From: a virus
Strand: one strand, 5' to 3'
Length of the DNA: 31,268 nt
IMG/VR virus record: IMGVR_UViG_3300032242_002427
Location: 1 to 31,268 of that record
Program-made: the position numbers and the translations under genes
Shown: positions 1 through 7,276 of the stretch, in pieces
Position numbering within the stretch: position 1 is the stretch's first letter
How the letters are laid out: the number at the start of each line of letters is the position of its first letter
The notes under the pieces: model-generated
What the model saw: only the letters and a program-made list of their open reading frames with translations
Databases searched by the model: none
Told to the model about the DNA's origin: nothing

Positions 1-43
1 AGAGAAATCGAACCCGTGGCACTGGTGGCCGCTGGGGTTCCTG
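1..43. repeat. Terminal direct overlap identical to 31226-31268
   Basis: The first 43 bases equal the last 43. Collapsing them makes a 31,225-bp circle and restores an uninterrupted reading frame across the junction. The overlap lies within the 75-bp repeat array, so it could also be a repeat-induced assembly end; the preserved frame and gene order favour a genuine circle. Confidence 0.8.
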
Positions 44-178
44 GGGTCACTGTTCCAGTGGCCAGAACAGATCCCAGAGAAATCGAACCAGTGGCACTGG
101 TGGCCGCTGGGGTTCCTGGGGTCACTGTTCCAGTGGCCAGAACAGATCCCAGAGAAATGGAACCCGTGGCGCTTGTGG
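1..178. repeat. 75-bp tandem repeat, first part
   Basis: Units starting AGAGAAATCG begin at 1, 76 and 151 (the last partial), with a 75-bp period. They continue the array at the other end of the window (31076, 31151, 31226). The period is a multiple of three and the array is in frame in the tail terminator gene. Copies here carry GTCACTGTTCC (Thr-Val) where the other-end copies carry GTCACTCTTCC (Arg-Val), so the array has two sub-variants. Confidence 0.95.
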
Positions 179-284
179 CCAGGTTCGGTTGGACGGCGCC
201 CGCAATGGAATTGGTGGTTCGACGGTCCACCGTGGAGCCTGGTTGAAACGCACCTGCAATTCGGTAATTCGTCAAGGTTGCCAT
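1..284 (-). CDS. Tail terminator-like protein (DUF3168), N-terminal part with 25-residue repeats
   Basis: This is the 5' part of the gene continued at 30547-31268. The window ends share 43 identical bases; joining them keeps the frame open, giving 963 nt and 320 residues. The ATG at 284 lies 3 nt after the stop of the beta-helix gene, with only a weak ribosome site. After about 35 unique residues the protein enters Ser/Thr/Gly-rich 25-residue repeats with the core SATGSISLGSVLATG, encoded by 75-bp DNA units. The tail terminator domain is in the other half. The repeats are expected to form beta structure and could project from the tail, but that is inference. The copy number may be wrong, because short-read assemblies collapse or break in such repeats. 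Confidence 0.75.
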   Translation of the reverse strand, partial: MATLTNYRIAGAFQPGSTVDRRTTNSIAGAVQPNLATSATGSISLGSVLATGTVTPGTPAATSATGSISLGSVLATGTVTPGTPAATSATGSIS

Positions 285-287
285 ATG

Positions 288-1622
288 TCAGGGCATCTCA
301 TAAACGAATGTTTGACTGAACACCGTGGCCGTAGAAATGACAGTGAAATCATTGGAACCCGCGGCCGTGAATGGACTGGATGATTCCGTCAGGGCCGCGT
401 GTTGATAACTTTCATAAACCCCATTCAATTGGCCGCTTGTGATTGAACTATAGTCATTTCCGGCCAGTCTGATTCCGGAATAGGAAGAATTTGTTACGTT
501 GATTGCATAACGTTTGATTTGGTGAAAAATGCAAAACGAAATCGAATGGAAATTTGTGTTTGACGCTATAAGTATAGCGTCTGAACTGGTTCCCGAATTA
601 TAGAAAACGCATCGATGAAAACTGGTTCCCTGGTTCACCGTGGAAGCTAGAACCACATGAGACGTAGAATTTTTGAAAACGCATTCCTTCGCGTTGATTT
701 GATAACTGGCCGTAACGCAATAAAGACCACCATCCACGACACATTCGGTAAGATTGGCCATTCCACCGTTTGAACTCGAAACAATATTGGCCACCGTTGT
801 GGATGTGGTGGCAAAATAACAGGCCCACGAATCAAACCCCGCGCCAGAGATGTTCAAAACCCCAGAGGTTCCGGTAAACCTACATCTGGTTAACTGAACG
901 TTCAAACCACTGGCCGAAATTAACGGGTTCGCGGTTCCGCTGGTAGAAACATCGATGTTCTCTAATCGGCAATAATTCGGAATGGTCAGATTAGCCGTGG
1001 AACTGAACGATAACAATGGATGGGTTCCAGGGTTTGCCACGTTATCCAGATCACCTGCGGTAGAATTGTAGCCTCTTAAAAACAGAGGTTTCCCGATAGT
1101 TGTGGGAGTAACCAGAGTAATGGAACTTGAACTGGAATAGGTTCCGGTTTTGATATTAATTCGAATACTGTAGCCAGTGGCGCTTCCCATTTTGGCCAGT
1201 GGTTGATATAGCGCGGATAATGTGGTCATGGGAACAATACTGGCCCAGGCCCCACCCACACGAATATTGACGGTATTGGCTCCCAGTCCGAAGTTCCCGT
1301 TATTGCTGGTCGAATACTGGCCAAAAAACGTGATGGCCGCGGAGTTTTCATTTGAACATGTGACACTGGAACCGCCGCCATTGATCGCAGTAATTTGCGA
1401 AATAAACGATGTGGCCGTATCACTGGAAAACGATACGGCCACCCACTGGCCCACGGACACCGCGGAAAACGGGGTTCCACTGGCCGCGGTAATGGTCAGA
1501 ACCCCTGTACTGGTTTCGTTGATACTTGCGCCGGTAACGGATAGCGTTGGAGAATCGCTATCCGTGGTTCCCGCGTTCAGATTCGAACCGCCAGTTCGAA
1601 CGTACAAATCAAAGTAGGCCAT
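288..1622 (-). CDS. Beta-helix (pectin-lyase-like) structural protein
   Basis: The 444-residue protein is Ser/Thr/Asn/Gly-rich with short recurring strands such as LTRCRFTGTSG, LTECVVDGG, INAKECVFKNS and SFHRCVFYNS. This is the usual look of a right-handed parallel beta-helix from about residue 190 to 400. The N-terminal 120 residues look like a separate beta-rich domain. Such proteins usually act as tailspikes, fibres or host-binding decorations. The gene sits between head-tail connector genes and the tail terminator, not at the tail-fibre end of the operon, so a head decoration or whisker role is possible. No glycosidase active site is evident. Confidence 0.6.
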   Translation of the reverse strand: MAYFDLYVRTGGSNLNAGTTDSDSPTLSVTGASINETSTGVLTITAASGTPFSAVSVGQWVAVSFSSDTATSFISQITAINGGGSSVTCSNENSAAITFFGQYSTSNNGNFGLGANTVNIRVGGAWASIVPMTTLSALYQPLAKMGSATGYSIRINIKTGTYSSSSSITLVTPTTIGKPLFLRGYNSTAGDLDNVANPGTHPLLSFSSTANLTIPNYCRLENIDVSTSGTANPLISASGLNVQLTRCRFTGTSGVLNISGAGFDSWACYFATTSTTVANIVSSSNGGMANLTECVVDGGLYCVTASYQINAKECVFKNSTSHVVLASTVNQGTSFHRCVFYNSGTSSDAILIASNTNFHSISFCIFHQIKRYAINVTNSSYSGIRLAGNDYSSITSGQLNGVYESYQHAALTESSSPFTAAGSNDFTVISTATVFSQTFVYEMP

Positions 1623-1628
1623 GGAAGA

Positions 1629-1949
1629 TTATCCCTGGGGAATTCCGTTAACCTGAATTGCCATGGCTTTCTGAATGACGCCAGTATTCGCTAGAGATGT
1701 GGAGGCCGTTCGAACGAGCGCCACAAAATCAAGGAAACCCTGAACCGTTAGCGCGGGCCGGCCGTCCTGAGGAGAACCATCCTGAATGAGATCTGTAGGG
1801 TTTGCCGCGGCCAGAATGGCCGGAATTCCCTGAGCATCGATGGACCGCAAAAATCCATCGACCGAATAAGAAAACGAAACCACTTGATCCGCGAGTGGCC
1901 GAACGTTTGAATTCGCCAGTCGAACTATCTGTGGATTACTGAATGGCAT
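1629..1949 (-). CDS. Hypothetical structural-operon protein, 106 aa
   Basis: I do not recognise this family. The start ATG at 1949 has an AAGGAT ribosome site a few bases upstream. The protein starts MPFSNPQIVRLAN, lacks membrane segments and signal peptide, and has a mixed hydrophobic pattern with an Ala-rich middle. It lies between a small beta-rich protein and the beta-helix protein, with 6 nt to the next gene, so it is probably a virion component or assembly helper expressed in the late operon. Codon use resembles its neighbours. Confidence 0.65.
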   Translation of the reverse strand: MPFSNPQIVRLANSNVRPLADQVVSFSYSVDGFLRSIDAQGIPAILAAANPTDLIQDGSPQDGRPALTVQGFLDFVALVRTASTSLANTGVIQKAMAIQVNGIPQG

Positions 1950-1968
1950 GATTGAAAAAATCCTTAAT

Positions 1969-2358
1969 TCAAGGGTTTCCGCCCGTGAGTGTGAAACTGG
2001 TGACAGTTACAGAAAACGCCTGGGCAATGTTGGCCGCGAAATTGAGTTCACCAGACCCCACGGCCGCGGTTCCTTCCACATAAACCGTGGTTCCAGTGGA
2101 ATCGAGAATGCGAAAATATCCTGGAACCCCGTTGGCCGATGCGCTCGAGTTTTGCCAGGTTCCCGTGAGTGATTTGGTTCCGCCAGTGGCGCTGGCCATC
2201 CAGTCCGATGGCAAGGTCAATGAAACCAGAAGGGTTCCCGTGGCCGCATTAGCCACACCTGGGCCGGTTCCCGTATACACGTTCAGTTTCGCGGCCGTTC
2301 CCACCGTGGTTTCGATCACGTCTAAACATGCATTTCTGAGCGTGGTTGAAAACTGCAT
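1969..2358 (-). CDS. Small beta-rich phage structural protein, possible decoration protein
   Basis: The 129-residue protein starts MQFSTTLRNACLDVIETTVG, continues with a KLNVYTGTGPG segment, and ends with alternating hydrophobic/Thr strands (FSVTVTSFTLTGGNP). This layout recalls a small protein often found near head and connector genes of siphophages, sometimes called a head or tail structural protein. Its biochemical role is not established there. It lies 20 bp downstream of the head-closure gene. The call rests on pattern memory and position, not on catalytic residues. Confidence 0.6.
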   Translation of the reverse strand: MQFSTTLRNACLDVIETTVGTAAKLNVYTGTGPGVANAATGTLLVSLTLPSDWMASATGGTKSLTGTWQNSSASANGVPGYFRILDSTGTTVYVEGTAAVGSGELNFAANIAQAFSVTVTSFTLTGGNP

Positions 2359-2378
2359 GAAATCACTTACTTTCTTTG

Positions 2379-2771
2379 TTAGTGGTCAGGTCCACCGGGG
2401 TTCAAAACTTCTTCGCAAATAAACGCCAGTTCCGCGTTTCTATCTGCAATATTGCGAATTTCCACAATGTTAAAATATCGAGTTGTCAAATTTGATTGAT
2501 AAACAATTCGCCATGTGGGCAAGATTTTATATTGGGACCCTGGCCACCGTATCGTAATTTTGTGAGATAGGGTCTGGCGTTGCTGTTTTGCGATGGCCGC
2601 TTCATGGCCCTGGTAGGGATCAAGCGCGGCCCATGCCTGGAACCGATCCGCAAAAAACGGTAAAGACTGGCCGAAACTATCGGAATCATCCACCGGGGCC
2701 TGGAACGTCACGAGCCGGTTTAACTGGCCCGAACGGATGAATGGAACCGCTTGTCCGCCTACGGTTCTCAT
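2379..2771 (-). CDS. Head closure / head-tail joining protein (SPP1 gp16-like)
   Basis: The 130-residue product begins MRTVGGQAVPFIRSGQLNRL and contains VTFQAPVDDSDSFGQSLPFF, then WAALDPYQGHEAAIAKQ and ITIRWPG. These are hallmarks of the small beta-barrel head-tail joining family that closes the connector after packaging. The ATG at 2771 overlaps the TGA of the upstream connector gene (ATGA), which is preferred over an in-frame ATG at 2786. Size and position between the gp6-like connector and tail genes fit the family. Confidence 0.8.
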   Translation of the reverse strand: MRTVGGQAVPFIRSGQLNRLVTFQAPVDDSDSFGQSLPFFADRFQAWAALDPYQGHEAAIAKQQRQTLSHKITIRWPGSQYKILPTWRIVYQSNLTTRYFNIVEIRNIADRNAELAFICEEVLNPGGPDH

Positions 2772-3418
2772 CGAGTCCACCCCCACGATTGACTGGCCAG
2801 AAGCGCTTCGACACCACTAGGGAGATCCACGGCAATGGTGCCGATCACCACCGATTCCCGATTCAGATACCAGTTGCCGATCATCAGGAGCATGGCCGAT
2901 TTGATTGATTCCGGAACTTGATCGGCCGTCCCATATCCACATATAAACTGAATCCAGACCACACCCGGCCGGATATCCAGCGCCGGCCAGGCCGCGGAAC
3001 GGTTCAGAACAATTCGGCCTGGAACCCCTGGGGCCACCCAATACGATGAACTGGGTAGCGTGTTCTGGGTTTGATCTGGCGCCCAATACTTGACAAAATT
3101 CACCGTTTGAAGATTGGGCCTGGGAATCCAGATGGTTCGGCCGTCCGGCCATCCCAGGGGAACCGGCCGTTCGAGTCTTCTGTCTGGGCTGGTGGGCGCG
3201 TATGGAGTTGTTACGGGCCACCAATCCAGGTATAGGTTCCAGGTCTGCGTAACCAGGGCGCGTTCCAGACGTTGTTCCACGACACCGCGCGCCGCCTGAA
3301 TTAGGCCCAAGATCAAACCATCATCATCCGAGTAAGAAACCCGGAGATGGTTTTTCACTCGGACCAGATCCAGGGGTTCATTCACTGGCGGAGTATCTAG
3401 GACCCACACGCCATCCAT
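2768..3418 (-). CDS. Head-tail connector (HK97 gp6-like)
   Basis: The 216-residue protein has the N-terminal pattern of gp6-like adaptors: a strand with a Leu-x-x-Val-Lys-x-His-Leu-Arg-Val stretch, then acidic DDD and a helix GLIQAARGVVEQRLERAL (residues about 18-55). The C-terminal half has a helix IKSAMLLMIGNWYLNRE, also typical. The adaptor forms a ring beneath the portal. The gene follows a small protein downstream of capsid and overlaps head closure by 4 nt, implying coupled translation. No anomalies are seen. Confidence 0.85.
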   Translation of the reverse strand: MDGVWVLDTPPVNEPLDLVRVKNHLRVSYSDDDGLILGLIQAARGVVEQRLERALVTQTWNLYLDWWPVTTPYAPTSPDRRLERPVPLGWPDGRTIWIPRPNLQTVNFVKYWAPDQTQNTLPSSSYWVAPGVPGRIVLNRSAAWPALDIRPGVVWIQFICGYGTADQVPESIKSAMLLMIGNWYLNRESVVIGTIAVDLPSGVEALLASQSWGWTR

Positions 3419-3421
3419 AAA

Positions 3422-3652
3422 TCAGGAACCCTTTTTTCGAACCGAACCGGTTTCGGCCGTTTGTGAACTGGTCTGTCTGGACTCGGCTGTTTCTGGCCCG
3501 CCAGAGGGTAACGCATCCACGGCCACCGCGTGGCCACCCGCCACCATGGCCCTGGCCACCGCGGCCGATACTTCCACCACCTGTTCGGGAAACCCCTGAA
3601 AATCCGGCCCTACGGCCGTATCAACCATTCGAACACGATAACGTTCTACCAT
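3422..3652 (-). CDS. Small hypothetical protein after capsid, 76 aa
   Basis: Starting at ATG 3652 gives a product beginning MVERYRVRMVDTAVG. It has a short beta/alpha domain (EQVVEVSAAVARAMVAGGHAVAV) followed by a Ser/Thr/Gln-rich basic tail ending RKKGS. A longer frame reaches 3733, but that extension would translate a hairpin following the capsid gene and has no better ribosome site. Small proteins of this kind with a VVEVSA.VA..MVAGG.A pattern occur between capsid and connector genes in HK97-like phages. Their function is unknown to me. Confidence 0.65.
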   Translation of the reverse strand: MVERYRVRMVDTAVGPDFQGFPEQVVEVSAAVARAMVAGGHAVAVDALPSGGPETAESRQTSSQTAETGSVRKKGS

Positions 3653-3685
3653 GGAAATTCTCGAAATTTTGTGAAATGAAAACGT

Positions 3686-3716
3686 GAATGGGGGGCCATC
3701 CATGGCCCACCCATTC
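3686..3716 (-). terminator. Hairpin just after the capsid gene
   Basis: Bases 3686-3697 pair with 3704-3716 (12 pairs, one bulged A, 6-nt loop), 20 bp past the capsid stop in the direction of transcription. A weakly T-rich stretch follows. It probably acts as a partial terminator or 3' stabiliser that raises capsid mRNA relative to the connector genes. That role is inference. Confidence 0.5.
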
Positions 3717-3736
3717 CGCCGGGGTTGCATCAAAAA

Positions 3737-5005
3737 TCAGGCCAGTTTGCAACGTGCAAAAGCTTCACCCAGGACTGGGGAACCATCCACATATCGACGG
3801 CCGATAAAACCGATCTGGTTGGTGTCCGCGTAGCGTTCAACGAGTCGTTGAACCTGCAGATCGTCCACGTCTGCAATCCAGTAATAGCGGAGCGCTCCCA
3901 GGGCGCCGACATAAAGACCAGTGGTGAATGTGTTCGGAACCCATTCACTTTCATTCACTGGAATGTTCAAGAGCCGATCCGGAGTTCCCAGTTGTAAGCT
4001 GGGTTCCCAGAGATAACGGCCGTACGAATCTTTCAGGGTCATGATCGAATTGATCGCACTACGGGACCATAACCAGGCGAAACTGGGATCGGTTCGGTAG
4101 GGCGCTTTGATACTGTACTTCATTGCGAACAATGTATCCGCCGTAATGGCGGTGGTGGTGTTCGAGCCAGTCACGTCACGAGACGTAGGAATACCATTCG
4201 CGCTAGCTGTGAAGATTCCCAGGGGTTGGCCAGAACCGGAACCGGTCAAAAACGCCTTTTCTTCAGTCAATGCGAATTTGTAAGCCAGTTCGGTAGTAAT
4301 CAGGCTTTCGATATTGGTTGATCCGTACAACATACGAATTGACACCAGAGAAAGTTTTGAAACCAGGGAGGGGTAAAGATCCCGCCTGTTCAAAATCATT
4401 GTGGTATCTTCGGTAACGGCCTGAACTTCAGTGGTCCAGTTTGCGTCAGCCATACGCGTTGCAAGCTGGGGAATCCCCACCGCCTTGGCTTCCGCGAGTT
4501 GAACCCGCGTGGCGTTTGGCGCGCCAGTGAATGGATTCTTACGGATAAAACAGTAGTCATAAACCTGTTTCACGATTTCCTGGGCCAATTGAATGGGCAG
4601 GCTTAAATAGCCGCCTTTGCTATCCGTTCCCAAAATCGTATCTCGAAACTCTGGCGGAACCGTGGAAAGGTCCATCCGGCCACTCTGGAACCAGTTCCGA
4701 AACAGGTCCCGATATTCCTGCGAACTTCGATATTCGGCCAGGGTCTGGATTCGGCTTCCCCGAGATTCAGACAGGGGAGCGGAAACCCGTTCGCCTGGTC
4801 TGTCCAGATCCCGTTCCGCCAGTTCCATCGATTCGATCCGGCGAATGTCGCCGTTCAATTCATTCGCGGCCGCCAGAACCCGGTCCATTTCGGCCCGGTC
4901 TTCGGCAGTGGCGCCATTCTCGCGAGCCTGGGCCGCGTCCCAGGAAGAACGGGCCTGAGCAATCAGGCCGGCCCGTTTTTCCCTCAGTTCGATTGAGGTA
5001 GGCAT
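3737..5005 (-). CDS. Major capsid protein, HK97 fold
   Basis: ATG 5005 has AAAGGGAA just upstream, so I prefer it to the longer frame starting at 5062; the product is 422 residues. Residues 1-70 are charged, coiled-coil-like (IELREKRAGLIAQARSSW), as in the delta scaffold domain removed by the prohead protease. The mature part shows LGTDSKGGYLSLP, a long spine region, FLTGSGSGQPLGIF and WLWSRSAINSIMTLKDSYGRYLW, all typical of phage_capsid family proteins. It ends with a P-domain strand set and EAFARCKLA. The protease gene lies immediately upstream and the pair fits standard HK97 maturation. Confidence 0.95.
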   Translation of the reverse strand: MPTSIELREKRAGLIAQARSSWDAAQARENGATAEDRAEMDRVLAAANELNGDIRRIESMELAERDLDRPGERVSAPLSESRGSRIQTLAEYRSSQEYRDLFRNWFQSGRMDLSTVPPEFRDTILGTDSKGGYLSLPIQLAQEIVKQVYDYCFIRKNPFTGAPNATRVQLAEAKAVGIPQLATRMADANWTTEVQAVTEDTTMILNRRDLYPSLVSKLSLVSIRMLYGSTNIESLITTELAYKFALTEEKAFLTGSGSGQPLGIFTASANGIPTSRDVTGSNTTTAITADTLFAMKYSIKAPYRTDPSFAWLWSRSAINSIMTLKDSYGRYLWEPSLQLGTPDRLLNIPVNESEWVPNTFTTGLYVGALGALRYYWIADVDDLQVQRLVERYADTNQIGFIGRRYVDGSPVLGEAFARCKLA

Positions 5006-5045
5006 GTGTTCCCTTTCTAGGGGAATGGGGAAAGGCCGGCCGATT

Positions 5046-5957
5046 TTATTCGGCCGAAACAAGATCCAGCGCCGCGTGGATGGGGTCCAAACCGCGCTGG
5101 GGTAAACTCTTCCGGAATGCTTCCAGTTGTCGGATGGCCACGTCCGTGGCCGAATAGGCTGGGTACGTCACCACCGAAACATCATCCACCGCTTCAAACT
5201 GGGTAATTTCTCGAATCACGCCAGTGGGTTCAGAACGCCAGGTCTGGCCCTTGCTGGCATCCGCGGACATATAAAACCGGAAAGAACTTCCAGATATGTC
5301 CCCGCGTTGAATCGAAATCATCAGATCCCGCGCGTATTGGGTATCTGGTGGAGTGATTTCGTATTTCAAACCGCGTGAATCTTCAGAAACCTTGAGGGTT
5401 CCGGCTTTCAATCGTCCCAAAATCAAATTTTTGTCATGGTTGACTAGGGCGCGAATATCTGAACCGGCCAGGGAACTGGCAAACGCGCCAGGTCTGATCA
5501 CTTCGCGGAATCCACCCAGGTCTTCAGACATGGAATTGAACACCGCCGCGTATCCAGTAATCACTGGAACCCCGCTGGATTTGTCCACCCGGACTTCGGC
5601 CAGTGGCAAACTACGCGATTCAGCGCCACCGCGTGGCGCTGAACGGTTTGGCATTCCTGCATTCATCATGGATGGATCGGCCATGATGGACGGATTGATT
5701 CCGAGTCTACATCCACCGCGCATTTCTACCGGCTGTTCAGAGAGTTCACATTCACCGGGCGCTTCGTAGAACGTGCAACATCCACAAACGATTCCCAGTC
5801 CATTGGTGGCCGGTCCCTGGTATCCCAGGCCACCCACACCCTGAGGACTGAATGGCCCGAAGGCTTCCACAATTTCGGACAGTTCGTAGTATTGAGCCAC
5901 TTGTCTGGCCGATAGTCCGGCCATCAATTCCCGTTTGTTTTTCAAATGCTTTTTCAT
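5046..5957 (-). CDS. Prohead protease with N-terminal Cys4 extension
   Basis: Residues about 115-270 match the HK97 prohead protease family (peptidase U35/S78): GYAAVFN, REVIRPGAF, the catalytic His in LVNHD (H174) and the Ser in GDISGSSFRF (S222-S225), with later VDDVSVVTYPAY. It cleaves the capsid delta domain during maturation. The family is usually about 170-220 residues; here there are about 110 extra N-terminal residues. These carry C58, C61, C70 and C83 in a CX2CX8CX12C pattern (C60 also present) that looks like a small zinc or Fe-S site. The start overlaps the portal stop by 4 nt (ATGA). Confidence 0.9.
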   Translation of the reverse strand: MKKHLKNKRELMAGLSARQVAQYYELSEIVEAFGPFSPQGVGGLGYQGPATNGLGIVCGCCTFYEAPGECELSEQPVEMRGGCRLGINPSIMADPSMMNAGMPNRSAPRGGAESRSLPLAEVRVDKSSGVPVITGYAAVFNSMSEDLGGFREVIRPGAFASSLAGSDIRALVNHDKNLILGRLKAGTLKVSEDSRGLKYEITPPDTQYARDLMISIQRGDISGSSFRFYMSADASKGQTWRSEPTGVIREITQFEAVDDVSVVTYPAYSATDVAIRQLEAFRKSLPQRGLDPIHAALDLVSAE

Positions 5958-7276
5958 GCCTGGGATTCCTGTTCCTGTTCCTGGTTTGTTGGTGAAACTG
6001 GTGGGGCCGGCGGAACACCGGTCCCGGCGGTTTCTCCAATTTTGTCCAGAGTGGTTTGATTGAACTGAGTCAGGTATTTATCACCACCTCCGGCTTCCCC
6101 GATGGGGTTCATCCCCTCCGCGTGTCGAACTTCATCACGAGACATCCACCCCAGGGTCAGGGCTTTCGAATAGCTTTCATATCGAGAAACCGAGTCACCG
6201 CGCAGGAGCGCCGCCACATCATGTTCGAAATGGTATCCGGCTTCAAATTCGGCCGGAGTTAAAAGCTTGAGGTTCGCTTCCTGTTCAAGCCCCACGAGCC
6301 AGGGCATGAGCGCCGTAGTCAGATAATCAATATTTGATGCTTCGATATTGGATAAATGGGATTCCGAAAAGTCCCCGAATTTGTGTGGCGGAACACGCCA
6401 GGGCCTGGCCACGTCCTGAACTTGGAACCGCCGGGTTTCCACCAGTTGCGTTTTTGCCGCGTCCCGGTCCATCTGGTTGAATCTTGCGCCCGCCTCCAGG
6501 ACTGCGGTTCCGTGGCGTTTGCCTGGGCCGCGATGGCGCATTTCCCAGGACTTTCGGAAATTCTCGCGGGCCTGATCATTTCCTAAGGTTCCAGGCATTT
6601 CGATCACACCATCTACGTCTGAACCATTGGCGAAAAAATCGGCCGCATAGCCTTCGGACGCCATTCCCACCCCGATGGCCTGTTTTATTAATCGAACGAA
6701 ATTCCACCCGTTCAAACCGTCCCATCCCAGGCCAGCCAGATGGAAAACATTCGCGGCCGGAATTCGCCGGCCACCCGGACCACGAATCAGATAGAACAGA
6801 GCGCCAGATTCATCCCGTTCGGTTTTGGTCAATTCTGGGTCGAGCAAATGGAGCGCGGTAGCCTGGCCACGGCCCGTTCGGACAATTTCGGCCAGGCCAT
6901 TTCCCCACACGGCCGCATGGGTCACTAAGGCTTGTTTCCATTTGAGTGGGGTCGATTCCCCGCCATTGGGAGACCAGTTGAATATCTTGTGAACTGGATG
7001 GCCCGTGGCCACTTCGCGGCCACCAGTGGGAGTTCGGCGCATCGCTCGCAAGGGCAAGAGCGCCACGTCACTGGCCAAAACATTGATAACGGCCAGAAGG
7101 CCAGGAAACTGAAGCGCGGTTCGTTCGGTAACGGTAACGCCGGCGGAGTTCCCAGAATAGTCCATCCAAAGGGCTTCACCAGCAATCATTCGAGATTCGC
7201 CGGAATCGGCCGGTTTGGGGTCCTGGTTCTGGACCAGGCCGGCCGAAACTGAAAACCCAAATTCATTAATATTCAT
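5954..7276 (-). CDS. Portal protein, HK97 type
   Basis: The 440-residue protein matches the HK97-like portal family. It has TALQFPGLLAVINVLASDVALLPL near residues 50-75, GHPVHKIFNWSPN, WKQALVTHAAVWGNGLAEIVR, and the PHKFGDFSESHLSNIEASNIDYLTTALMPW segment around residue 300. It forms the dodecameric DNA channel at the capsid vertex and docks terminase. The C-terminal end is Pro/Gln/Glu-rich and probably disordered. The start overlaps the large terminase stop by 4 nt. Confidence 0.95.
   Translation of the reverse strand: MNINEFGFSVSAGLVQNQDPKPADSGESRMIAGEALWMDYSGNSAGVTVTERTALQFPGLLAVINVLASDVALLPLRAMRRTPTGGREVATGHPVHKIFNWSPNGGESTPLKWKQALVTHAAVWGNGLAEIVRTGRGQATALHLLDPELTKTERDESGALFYLIRGPGGRRIPAANVFHLAGLGWDGLNGWNFVRLIKQAIGVGMASEGYAADFFANGSDVDGVIEMPGTLGNDQARENFRKSWEMRHRGPGKRHGTAVLEAGARFNQMDRDAAKTQLVETRRFQVQDVARPWRVPPHKFGDFSESHLSNIEASNIDYLTTALMPWLVGLEQEANLKLLTPAEFEAGYHFEHDVAALLRGDSVSRYESYSKALTLGWMSRDEVRHAEGMNPIGEAGGGDKYLTQFNQTTLDKIGETAGTGVPPAPPVSPTNQEQEQESQA

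Noticed and set aside
1-246. Plus-strand frame through the 75-bp repeats
   Set aside because: The minus-strand frame is continuous with the DUF3168 domain across the junction; the plus frame is a by-product of the repeat.
3653-3733. N-terminal extension of the 76-residue post-capsid protein
   Set aside because: It would translate the post-capsid hairpin and begin right after the capsid stop with no ribosome site.
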